From positions 10,477,542 through 10,541,541 of the forward strand of contig VZSR01003798.1 of the NCBI GenBank assembly GCA_013398615.1: a DNA stretch of 64,000 nt. The letters are read 5' to 3'. This stretch comes from Brachypodius melanocephalos. Taxonomy: Eukaryota > Chordata > Aves > Passeriformes > Pycnonotidae. Below the pieces are notes generated by a model, which was not told where the DNA came from, did not search any database, and worked only from the letters and a program-made list of their open reading frames with translations. Positions within the stretch are counted from its first letter, which is position 1; each line of letters opens with the position of its first letter. The position numbers and the translations under genes were made by a program. Below, in pieces: positions 15,001-25,800 of the stretch.

Positions 15001-15314
15001 GAGTTTATCGGGGGAGTTTATCGTGGGCTCCCGAGCTCAGCCCGACCCAGCCCCGCGGCTGAGAGGACACGCCGCGCCCGGGCCCCCAGCCCAGCCCCGC
15101 GCCGGCTCTCCCGGGGCGAGAAGGGAGAGGAGCCCGGCCCCGCAGCCCGTACGTGCTTGGAGGTGAGCGCCGTGATGCTCCGGATGAGGCTCCCGAGCCG
15201 GGAGGAGGCCGACACCCTGCCGGGGCCGCCGGCGCCGCCCGGGCCCGCGCCCGAGTCGTGCTGCCCCAGCAGCCCGGGCAGGGCGCTCAGCGTCCGCTCC
15301 ACCACGTCGCTCAT
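1..15314 (-). CDS. AP4E1: AP-4 complex epsilon subunit, 3' end cut by window edge
   Basis: Large subunit of the AP-4 adaptor (epsilon, beta4, mu4, sigma4), which sorts cargo such as ATG9A at the trans-Golgi network. Coding exons in transcript order: 15314-15153, 14799-14728, 13876-13753, 13041-12968, 11618-11497, 10706-10547, 10042-9876, 9299-9226, 8441-8319, 8230-8121, 7859-7720, 7563-7451, 7313-7195, 6543-6241, 5694-5580, 5220-5085, 4510-4255, 3508-2930, 1551-1367, 673-516, 89-1. All phases agree, giving 1127 residues before the edge; human is about 1.14 kb of codons, so only a short tail is missing. The N-terminus starts MSDVVERTLSALPGLLGQ and the ATG has G at -3. The adaptin trunk (to about residue 620) is very close to mammalian AP4E1 (CMALTVVSQIFPREMIPAVL; FELKHLCEDKALMKSLLPFD). 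A hydrophilic hinge (exons 15-18) and the C-terminal appendage follow. Exon 19 has an in-frame alternative acceptor 24 nt downstream; I chose the upstream one because it restores human-like length. Not an alpha or gamma adaptin: similarity is specific to epsilon. Confidence 0.97.
2930..3508 (-). CDS. AP4E1: AP4E1 exon 18, large hinge exon
   Basis: Symmetric phase-0 exon of 193 codons starting at MGKADTATQKFKRKSK (human GKADTVSHKFRRKSK) and ending at TEHFQ before a GTAAGA donor. It is rich in Ser, Glu and Asp with low similarity to mammals in the middle, as expected for the flexible hinge between adaptin trunk and appendage. Similarity returns near the end (KVWTDDSLLLIVFVSNK), where the appendage begins. 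Confidence 0.92.
7564..7719 (-). other. U12-type AT-AC intron of AP4E1
   Basis: On the minus strand the intron starts ATATCCTTT (7719 downward), a perfect minor-spliceosome 5' site, and ends in AC (7565-7564). A branch-site match TTCCTTAAC lies at 7582-7574, about 11 nt before the 3' end, the spacing typical of U12 introns. No GT-AG choice joins the exons in frame. AT-AC removal completes Lys (AA|A) and restores AELAEK-YAP, as in human. The intron is short (156 nt) and phase 2. Confidence 0.95.
8815..8830. repeat. Poly(A) tract
   Basis: Run of about 15 A followed by further A-rich sequence in AP4E1 intron 8. It may be the tail of an old retrotransposed fragment, but no element body is recognisable next to it. 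Confidence 0.6.
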
Positions 15315-15680
15315 GCCGGACCCACCGTCCCCGGAAGAGACGGGCCCGGGCGGCCCTTTCCGGGGCGGGGCGGGAGGCGGTGCCGGCCGTGAGGGGCGGT
15401 GGAGCCGGGCGAGGCGGAGCAGTTCCCTTGGGCCCCGCCCGGCGCCGCGGCTGGGCCGGGAGGTGGAGCTGGAGCGCCGTGTTCGGAGCGGGGCAGCTCC
15501 TGCCGGTGTGCCGGGCACGGATGCGCGGCCGGGCACGGAGCTGGGGCCGAGCACGGAGCTGGGGCCGGGCACAGAGGCGCGGCCGGGCACGGAGCCACGG
15601 GCGGCAGCGCTGCCCTGAGGGAGCGCGGCCCGGCCCTGCTGCGGCAGCAGGGCGGCCTGAGCGGACTCGCCCGCTGGGCT
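14870..15680. promoter_or_regulatory. CpG island at AP4E1 start
   Basis: GC-rich, CpG-dense block in otherwise AT-rich sequence. It covers AP4E1 exon 1 and about 350 bp upstream of its ATG (15314). No TATA box is evident, which fits a housekeeping promoter. The transcription start cannot be fixed from sequence alone. The block also contains the 18-bp minisatellite at 15511-15600. Confidence 0.85.
15511..15600. repeat. 18-bp minisatellite, five copies
   Basis: Five consecutive 18-bp units begin at 15511, 15529, 15547, 15565 and 15583. Typical unit: CCGGGCACGGAGCTGGGG, with 1-5 substitutions per copy and no indels. Because 18 is a multiple of three and the repeat is GC-rich, it keeps several frames open and creates the long spurious frames seen here on both strands. 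It lies 200-290 bp upstream of the AP4E1 ATG. Confidence 0.93.
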
Positions 15681-15736
15681 CCTGGTGTCGGCATCATGAA
15701 ACAAAGACATTTCGAAAGAGCAGCGTGTGGCAGCTT

Positions 15737-15990
15737 ATCACAGAATCAGTTCGGTTCAGACCTCAGAGACCGCTGAGTCCATCAAACAGCACCATGTCAA
15801 CTAGACCACGGCCCTGAGTGCTAGATCCAATTTTCCTTAAACCCTTCCAGGGACGGTGACCTCACCACCTCCCTGGACAGCCCATTCCAATATCTAATCA
15901 GTCTTTCTGTGAAGAAATTCTCCCAAATATCCAATCTAAACCTCCCAGTTATGACAAATAAAGTGTGTTTGGGAACATGAAGAGGTCTGT
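15737..15990 (-). mobile_element. CR1 LINE 3' fragment
   Basis: The text from cagaatcagttcggttcag through the stretch around 15840-15940 (ccttccagggacggtgacct; ccaatctaaacctccc) matches the reverse complement of avian CR1 3' ends, so the element points left. It is 5'-truncated and diverged; the right boundary is uncertain. Confidence 0.85.
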
Positions 15991-18900
15991 CATGGCTGAG
16001 AGGCTTCCAGAGGGCTGATCCTGAGGTGATTCCCACAACCCTGGTAGCATTTTGTCCTCTTGGAAAACTTTTCACCAGGTAGCTTGTATTTTAGTTCAAT
16101 GGTAATTTTTTTTTTTTTTTCTAGAAAGGGTGGGGAAGAAACTGAAATAATCCCTTCCAAGCTATGTGTTTCCAATGAAAAGGTATCCCTCCGTCTCCTA
16201 CAGACATCTGGACAGAAAATCATGCTGAATTTCAAAGTTATAAATTGATTTATTATCAGATTAAGAGAAAAGCCCACTAGGATCAAGCTGAGATCACTAT
16301 TTTTTAAAGTATTAAAAGCTGGCATTTCCTTGACTAAGATGAAAGATGGACCGGCAGTTTTAAAAGTTCACTTTACAAAATGACTTGGTTAAAAATATCT
16401 CAGTTAAGAACTGCTCATGTAAAAACATCACATTACATTGTAGAAGCATGAAAAACTCATATGCTTTGCAGACCAAAGATGTAAGTTTAATAAACATAGG
16501 AAAAGCTGCTGGTAAAGTTGATGGAACTTGGATAAATGCTCAAAACGCACTAGCTTTGACTTTTTTTATTTTATTTTTCATGGTTCTAGAGGCTTAAATC
16601 CTTCTCTTTGCCTTAGGCAGTGTATAAATAAATGCTGTATGTAAAATGATTCGTAGAGCACAAGCCCTCAGGCTTGTGCATGGTTAATTGTTGATGATTG
16701 CATTGAAATCAAGAGGACTATTCATAGTGCACACATAAGTGCAAAATACATGACTTATTATCTGATGATTATAGATACACCTAATGCCTTGCATAAAGAC
16801 CACCAGTAACTCTTCCAACATTTTTTTTTTCCTTTTAAGCACTGTGTTATTTAGTGTGTCATTTGCATTATATGAGATAAAGTATAAAAAGCAAATCCAC
16901 AGAAGTAAGGAATGTCTACCATTTAGGCATAAACTTGGCAAGGTGGCTTGTTGTGCCTTTCTCCTGCTTTCATCTGCCTTCTTTTTTCATCAGCTAGAGG
17001 GAAAACTTTGAAGTGTGGTATAAAACAACTGCAAAAATAACACTGAAAGGCTGCATTTCAGTTATTTCTCTACGCTTCATATCAACTGCTCTCACCATAT
17101 CATTGAAACATTCTAATTGTCATTCCTCTGAGTTCTCCTTGGCATCAGATAGGCAAGTGGTATTCTTTCTGGCTCATTTCACATTGCTGGAAATAAATAG
17201 TTCCAGAATAGAAAATGGGTTGATTGTGTATGAGCCAAAATAGAATCCAAAATAGAAGCGCTTGTGCTCTTCACTGTGTTGTCTCTGCACTGGGCAGAGG
17301 AGTGTGTTGCAGAAGTTGATGTAAATGATGCCAAATGAAACAGGTGTAATGCGAAACAAATACAGCAGTCTTACCCAGTCATTTTTCTATGAGGATTAAA
17401 TCTATTTTGTCATAATTAGCAGATATTATATATTATCTTCATATATCACACAAGCTCACCAGGGCACCACGAGAGGCAAGGGGCCCAGTGTGCCAAAGCA
17501 GAGGGGGCAGTGCCAGTGTGCTCTGTGCTCTGCAGCTGCAGCATGTGGCTGGCAGTGCCCATGAACAGGGAAAGGGTTTCTGTCTGAAGTTTTAATGATG
17601 GCAGGTTTTTAATTCTCTTCTCTCCCCACCATCAATCCCAGCTCCTGCTCTTTCCTTCTCATCATTTCTTGTTAGAGAGGCTTGCCAAAGCAGGAGACAC
17701 TTTAGCACTAAGGAAATGAACAATATGGATCTGGGAAATAATATAGAAAAGATTTAACAAAAAATAGAAACATTTGACACATAAACAGAAGGATATCCTG
17801 TAAAATAAGCACATTTAAACACAATTAGATGTATCATTATAGTCAGAAATCCATATGTAGACATATCACATAGACAGGCGTGTTTTTGACCTGCACCTTC
17901 TTCCCGCTGTTGTCTCTAATTAGAGCTCCTTTTTTGGTCTCACTGCTTTACAAACACCTTCCTTTCAGCAAGTTTAAAATATATTCACTGCTTTTGTACT
18001 GTTCAGTACTTTTGACTGAATGAGAAAGGCGTAGAGTCTTAGCAATTGATGCACGTTTACAATGTGTTGTGGGAAATGTTTGAGTGGAATGGAAGTAAGT
18101 ATCATGAAGGGTACCTGGAGAGAAAGAACACGTTTTTGTTACATTGAGAACATTACACAGGCAATGAACTGGTGAATTAATAAGACTAGGATGGAATATA
18201 AAGCCACATTGAAGTAAGAATTGATCTCTTCATTTTTCTTTATCAGCACTATTCAGTAGTTTTGAAGTTCTTGTTGCTATACATACACATCTAATGAAGA
18301 TGGCAGGGGAGGAGGTTACTCTACACTTCCTTGTGGAAACTGCTTGTCTTCCGTGCTTCTAAAATGAGGGAAGGATCTGTTTATTGTAATAGTTTTCCTT
18401 GTAGGTCACCAAGCAATGTGTCCACAAGGCTGTTTTCTTCTTATATACTACTATGCTTAAAAGTATCCTGTAATTCCTAACTCTGGCTCTGCTCCAAGAA
18501 TCACCAAACCTGGTGATAAGTGAGGATTTTGGGGCTATCAGTACATCTCTGTTATTTTCATTGTTCTGGATGTGGAAGACTAATTTGTAGAAGTGAATCT
18601 GATGTAAACTAGAGCATCATTTTATCTGAATTATATGCAAAGGCTTGACTATGATATACAGTGGCTGCTAAGGGTAAAAAATTGCAGTTCTTTTTAGTGC
18701 TTGTTGTTCAATTAATTATCATTCTCTTATATTTTTGTGTGTTCAGAGTTTATGCTATAGTACTGTGTATATATTCATTGATAAAGGAATGAATAGTTCG
18801 GCTGTTCCTGCTTTTCACTTGTAAAAGCATTGGTCCTTTTCATCTCTTCAAATAGAATTTTTTAGCCATTTTTAGCAGTCAGCAAGAACTGACATTTCTA

Positions 18901-19239
18901 ATGTTTAAGTATTTTCGTCTGCTCCCTGAGTGTATGCATTTATGACTACAGAATGATGAGGTCTTTTTTGAAGAAAGAATACTGTGATTTATTTTGGAAG
19001 CAGCTTCTATAGATCTGAAAAGAGCTACCGCTGCAATCCTTTGTTCTGCCGCGAACTGGTGAAAATGTCTTCCTCCGGTCCCTAGGGGTTTGTTGATGTT
19101 CTGTGTCTACAAGGACTAAATTTTAATATTGAAAATGTTCAGAAATAGCTTACATGCTTATTGCCATTTGTGCTACTGCTTTTTTAAATCCTTAATTTCA
19201 AAGAGCAAGATGTGCTATAATTAAACTTTCCATGTCTTT

Positions 19240-19850
19240 TGTCGTAAAGAGTCAGTGACGACCGTGCCTTCGCTGTGCAATTCAGCCCCGTGGAGAGGGT
19301 CTGAGCCGATGCCAGGCAGTGATTCACAGCCCCCCGTGCGGGACCGGCGTTCTCGTTCGGCTCAGCCCGGCTGTGAGCGCAGCCCACCGGTGCCGGTGGG
19401 TGCGGCCATGGCTGCGGGGCTCGTTCCGGAGCCGCCCCCGGGCCCCGGCACTGCCCGAGCCGCGCCGCCCGCGACCCCGGCCGCGGAGCGAGGGGGCCGC
19501 GCATGCTCCGAGCCCGGCCCGCCCCCGGCTCCTCCCCGTGCCCGGGGCCGCCGGCGGGGCCGGGCTCGACCATTTCTGCGGGCGCGGGGACGAGGGGCCG
19601 AGCCCCGGGCAGCGGCTTCCCCGAGCTTCAGCACCGCGGGCCGGACAGCGCCCGCCGGGCCGGGCGGCTCCCGCGGGCAGTGGTGCCTGGCAGGCCCCGG
19701 CGGGGCTAAGCGCTCTCACCATGTTCCTCGGGCTGGCGGTCGTGCTGCAGGTGCTGGCGCTGCTGGCGAGCCGGGGCCACGGCTTCCCCAAACCCGCGGG
19801 CACAGGTAAGCGCCCGCCCCGGAGCCTTCTCGCCCTTTGCCGCGGATGGG
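19240..19850. promoter_or_regulatory. CpG island and promoter of SCG3
   Basis: Dense CpG block ending just after SCG3 exon 1. A CRE half-site TGACG lies at 19256-19260 and an AT-rich TATA-like run (ctataattaa) at about 19215, but neither is positioned well enough to fix a transcription start. Granin genes are often CRE-controlled, so the half-site is suggestive only. Long frames across the island on both strands are composition artefacts. Confidence 0.75.
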
Positions 19851-22800
19851 GAAAGTTCTGTGGGGTAGAGATAGAGGAGGGCAAAAACTTTCCTTCCACT
19901 TGGCTAAAAGCAATGAGATCCTGAAGCAACAATATTCCTGGTGCAAGACACCGATCACTGAAGCTGCAATCTAATATTAAAGTGAAGGGATAGCTGCTGG
20001 TAGAGGGAAACACTCTGATTTTTTCTGTCTTTTCCAAGCAATGTTTTTATCCGTTCTGCAGCAGTGTCTGCACGAGTCTTTGCTTGCTCCCTGTCTCCCG
20101 TGGTATTCTGGATGGAAGAGATTTTTAATCTCTTAGTTGTGCCAATCCGATTATTGCTATTTTAGTCAATCTCCTCCAGCACTTTTTCCCTCAATTCGTG
20201 AATTTTCTGATCAGAAAGAGGTTGCTGAGTCTATATCTGTGTTTCTGTCTTCTGCAGAACCTCTCCTCTGCCCCAATCATGCTTTGTTTAAAGGTCTGAC
20301 CTTTTTTGTTGTGTTCTCATTCTTGTAGGAACACTGATTTTTTATTTTTTTTTAGCACGAACAGCATCCTATTTAAGACACCATGTTTTATGGGAGAAAA
20401 CTATAAATTAGGAAAAAATGTGCTGTCTCTTTGTAGTTGCATGTATCATATAACTGAGAGTATATATATTTGTGTGTGTGTGTGTGTTTATTCTAGATAA
20501 AGCTATACACAACAGACAATTAAGTGTAGAAAGACCTTTGGAGGAACAGGTGAGTGAAATAAAAAAATATTTACAATTTTTTTTTTTTTTTACAGAATTC
20601 CTATAAATATTTTTAGCCTTTCAGGTACTGGATCCATGAATATCATGAATGGCTAATGAATGGGTAAAAATACATTTGTCAGTAAAGTGTCTGTTGATGG
20701 GGTTAGATACAAAATAGAGTTTCAATAATTTTTAAGAACTGGCATATAGACTTTCACTGTCCAGCATTCTAAAAGCAGACTGTTAGTTCCAACAGCTCAC
20801 TCCTTTGATATCCTATGGGAATGGAGCATGAGTTTGGAATGAAGAAGGAAAATGTAATTGTAATTTATCTTAAAATGGAAAGTCTATTGCAGCTTCTCCT
20901 AATGTCTGGTTCTGATCAGAGGATGGGTGGTATTGATGAAAGTGCTTATTCCTGTTCTACTTATTCAGGCAAACTTCTTACTAAGAATGAAATAAGGCAT
21001 TAAACCCTCTGCTGATACTGATAAACTAAGAGATCACACATTTTATTCCTTCTACCTGTTTGCTCTTTTGTTTGCTTTATTTTTATACATTAGATTGCTG
21101 AAGCTGAGGCAGACAAGAATAGGAAAATAGCTCCCACAGGTAAAATATCTTTTCTGATTTTATAGCAATATTCATAACGATATTCAAAGAGATATAAGAT
21201 TTTATGTTATGTTGATATTGATATATTTTCCAGAAAATAAGCCAGAGTTCAGGAATTATTCCTTTGTTGATGACCTGAACCTGCTCAAATCAGTAGCAGA
21301 AAGAGAAAGAAATGAGGAGAGGGAGTCAATTAGAAGCTCTTTGTATGAACAGCAACTGGCCATTGATGATGCAGACTCCACCAAGAACCGCAGGCTTGTG
21401 GATGACTATGACTCCACTAAAAGCGGGCTGGATTATAAATTCCAAGGTATTCCATAATCATCCTTCAGTGACTTCTAGGTTAGATTTCTCTTGCAAACTG
21501 ATTGCCTTCATGAATGTTGTATTCACCACTAAACATGAGCTCTATTTGTTACTGGAGTGCAGTTTCAATTATTTCCAGTTGTGGAAGCTTGCTGTATTGC
21601 TGTTAGGTTTTTGAAATACAGTACAAAAGAATTGCTCTTGATTTTAATAGACCTCTGTGGAGAAAAGTGTAATTGTGTAATTCGTAATGTTTTTTAGCAA
21701 TTTAGATTTGATGGAAGGAAAATGAAAATATTTTTGAATGAAAATATATTTATTCTGGTTTGTGAGCACTTCTATATGCAGCTAAATCACATCTATTTAT
21801 TCCAATATTATGTGCAGTTTTAGATAATTCTCATAATCACAAACCTAGAAGAAATTACCAAAGGCCAAAGAATACTTTGCCTTTGCTACAGGAGTAGTTA
21901 ATTGACTTGTAGTTTAAGTGAGTCCTCTGAGAACTGTAAGCAGCATTTAGCTCAGGATATTTTTAATTATATCAAAGTATGCTGATCACAGACCAAAGCT
22001 CACTCATCGTATTCCCTTTCCCATTGTCACAATACCTATTTGCCATAGATAGCAATTACTTAATTAAAAGTTAATTTGCTGAAATTCAAACAAGATCGTG
22101 TGCAATTTGTCATGGACTCTTTTGATCTAAATGGCCATACAATGAAAGTAGATACCAGGAAGACACAAGTATTGGATATGGAAATGGTACCAATATTTTC
22201 TATAAACAGGAGAGTAAGCTCCTAAACTTCAACTTTGCTCTTTCAGAAGAGCCAGTCAGAAAGACATTTTTTCAGATGTGGAAATTTGACGCAAAGAATT
22301 TTCCCTGTGACTGATTTAATGGCTTGCAAAGTGTGTATCAAAGTATATTCCTAATGTGTCTAAAAATTCAGTTTTGTTCTGAAGAGAAAAAAGATGTGGG
22401 CAGATATTTTTTATGAGATATTTAATCTAAATGAGTTAGGAAGGTCAGCACCCAGTAAAACTGTAATCCTTTCAGACGATCCAGATGGCCTCCATCAATT
22501 AGATGGCACTCCTTTAACTGCTGAAGACATCGTTCAAAAAATTGCTGCAAGAATTTATGAGGAAAATGACAGAGGAGTGTTTGACAAGATTGTTTCAAAA
22601 CTTCTAAATCTGGGGCTAGTAAGTATCTTGGTAATCGTCATTGAACTGGTTTTTGGATTGGATTAATGCTCTTTCAAAAAACAATTTGGATGCACACTTT
22701 GTCTGAAGAGAGTGGGACTCAGGGTCTGAGCAAATTTCTAGAGCTGTTTGGGTTTGCTGGTTAAGCTCTGCAATAATGTTGTTGTTCCTGTGATGTCTTT

Positions 22801-25800
22801 GCAACAAAATAGGCCAAACTGCAGAATGTTTCTGATGTTAAAAAAACATTCACTGGTTGTACTCCTCCCATGTCTGCCCTCATTTTTCCTTTAATTTGTC
22901 TTCTGATTTTCACTGAGTGCTTTTCTATTATTAATTTATTTTCTATACTTAAGGGGGAAATGTCTAAACTCATTCCTATCCACCTAATGCTAATTACTGT
23001 CATCAGCAAACACATACTGTTGCTGACTAGTTGAAGATATATTACATTACTGATTTTTAGAAAGACTGCATTTGTCTCTGACCTCTGGATGTCTCAATGG
23101 CTTTAGCCATTGCCATTTGGGATGCTTGTATTTTAAAATACTCACCTTATCTTTTGAGCACTAGATTTTGCAGTTGGGTATTTCACCCCACTGATTACAG
23201 AGGGGGCTGTGGGGCAGCTGCATGGGAGAGTTCTTGTTCAAGTGACAGTTGTTATGAAGCGAAGAGAAGACATTTTATTGATACCATAGAAAGCTGTTTG
23301 CTTTTTTTCCCATTCTGTATTACTGTATTCTGTTGTAATTATTCAACTGTTGTCCATAGATGTGTTGCAGAGCATATGTATTTCCTGCAGCTCCATCTTT
23401 CAAGCTGCACTCCACTGTGTTAAGTCCTAAAGAGGTTTGGTTTGAAGGCTGTACGTGTGAATGGGTGGGGTTTATGTGTACACGCATATTTGATGTGTAT
23501 TTCTATGTATATATGTATATGAGTGTTATAAATATAGACAGGTTTACATGTCTGTATGTATACATGTAGGCATACACACAGGTATTACACCTAATTTCTT
23601 TGAATCAAACACATTTACAGCAATCTATTTTCATACTGATATTAGGTTTCATATTGATGTTTGATCAAAAAAAGCACAGTATCCTATAAGCACTCTGCTC
23701 TGCACAAATATTTTAACAGATCACAGAGAGTCAGGCCTATACCCTGGAAGATGAAGTGGCAGAGGTTTTACAACAGCTAATTGCAAATGAAGCAAAGGAT
23801 CGTGAGAAGGAGTCTGAAGATTTTGATTACCCTGCCAGCAGACCAGACAGTGATACAAAAGAAAAGCAACAGGAAAGAATGGTAATTTCTTAGCTAATAA
23901 TTTTGTCATGCTTGCCAAATGGTACTAGGACTGTATTCTTTAGGGAATAGTCAGTTCAATCTAGAAACAAGGTGTGTTCTTAAAGAAATTCTGTCTGATA
24001 GAAAAAAGAATCATGAGTTACTTTAAAATTTAAGCCAGATGTCAATTGAAATAACTTTGAGAAAATAGTATAGACTTCACCTTGCAATTAGGACAATCAT
24101 GGGATGAGGTTGTGAAAGAAATTTTTGCTCTATTAACTCTATCACCAAAAGCAATGTGCTTATAGATTTTTTTTATTATTATTATTATGCTTATGTGGAG
24201 ACACCAAGCAAATTTGATCAGGACAGTTTCATGAATGGAGAAGTTGATGATACACTGGATAACACATGGTCATCCTCTAATGTGTTGGAAAGAAGAAATG
24301 AGCTGCCTTCTGAAGATAATTTTGAAGACCTCCAATATTTTCCGAATTTTTATGCATTATTAAAAAGTCTTAACTCAGGTGAGCTTGCCGTGTGATTCCA
24401 AAAATATTTAGGCAAAAACTTTAAAAATTAAGAAGCTCTGTTTTCTCTTGCTCTTTTCCCCACAACTTTTTCCCTAGTTGCAAGAGACTATGTGCTTTGA
24501 AAATGTTCTGTAAGATACATAGCAGAAATTAATTTGATTAGTGATTTTGATGGCAAAACACTGTCAGGAAGAGCACTCAGAACTGCAAGGAGTGGGACCT
24601 AGACAGCCCTTCCCATCTTGTGCCGTGTGATTCAGGAGCCCTGAATTCTTTTCATTCCCGTAAGGATGTGATGAAAAACTGGCAAATGGTTTTCCCCAGA
24701 GATCTTTCCAGTAACATCCATGTCTTCTAAGCCAACAGAGATACGAGTAAGCCACAGTAGAATCCTCACCCTGATGGTACCAGTAAATGAGTCTGAGCCT
24801 CCCAGCCTTTCCACAAACCACAGGTTTGCTGTTTATTGCAGTGAAAGCCCTGCATGTCTCTTCCTATTCCGGTGCTGGACATCACTGCCTTCCAGTCACT
24901 GCAGGAAAGATGTGGCTCCTTGCCACAGCCCTGTGTCAGCACCCTCTGCACACATCCACTCTCTGCAGCCACACACACACTCTCTAACTTTTGGAGGGAT
25001 GTGGGGAGGGTGGTATTTTGTAGATCTCTTGTCCTGTAGGAGCATTAATATTGCTTCAAATTGTCCCTGTATGAACCTGAGTGGAGAGCTAAAATGAAAA
25101 ACTTGAGGGCATATTTTGCTCAAGTCCAGTCTACAAACTTTATCTTCTTCTTCTTGTTCCTTTTAATTTTCCCATGGCAATTCTGCATGCTAGTTCTTCT
25201 CCTTTTTCTACTCACAACACAGGCAGGCATGTTGAGTTTTACAGGTTATCAGCCGAACCAGGTCCACTGCCTGCACATCTCCTGCTTTATGTGTTCACCT
25301 GTCAGGTCGTATCAAGCTGGAGGAGAGGGATTCAGTTGCATCCTACAGCTGTGTGTTAAATTGCAGGCAGCAATAAAAAGCCTGTTCAGCAGCTCTCCAG
25401 AGTGTCTGGCCCTCTGCCAAGGTTGGGAGTATGTTTGTGATTGTCCCTGACTGACAGTGCCTCTGGCTCTGTTGGGTCCTTCAGGGACAGCCTGGGCAGT
25501 GGGGAGAGCTTGTGTGACTGTGATGGGGGAGTTTCACACTGCTAACATAGAAATAGCAGTAATATTGTTCAGCACATAAACGCAGTGGGAAAAGAAAAGC
25601 TAAGAGGCAGGTAAGCGTGGGCAAAAACTGATTATTTTTAACAAATTTTTTTTTGTATCCTATTCTGAAGTCATGATCCTCCCAGCCATGTAATGCTATG
25701 TTGTCCCAGTATGCAAGTCATGGACTTGTGCACAGTAACAATCTCGTTTGGGACACTTTTTATTTTTGTCATTGAACCCATGGATCTTGTAGGAGAAAGG

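Larger units (their letters stand above)
15315..19720. other. Intergenic region, AP4E1 and SCG3 head to head
   Basis: 4.4 kb between the two start codons. It holds the two CpG islands, a CR1 fragment (about 15737-15990), a T14 run near 16107-16120 and, from about 16000 to 19200, AT-rich sequence with no exon-like open frame or RNA gene that I can support. Both promoters, and any shared regulatory DNA, should be here. Confidence 0.8.

Noticed and set aside
15018..15817. Several long open frames on both strands around the AP4E1 start
   Set aside because: They arise from CpG-island composition and the 18-bp minisatellite, which keeps frames open. Only the frame starting at 15314 continues in phase with AP4E1 exon 2.
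19184..20037. Overlapping frames of up to 237 codons over the SCG3 promoter
   Set aside because: Pro/Arg/Gly/Ala-rich translations typical of CpG islands, present on both strands. The real start is the short signal-peptide exon at 19721.
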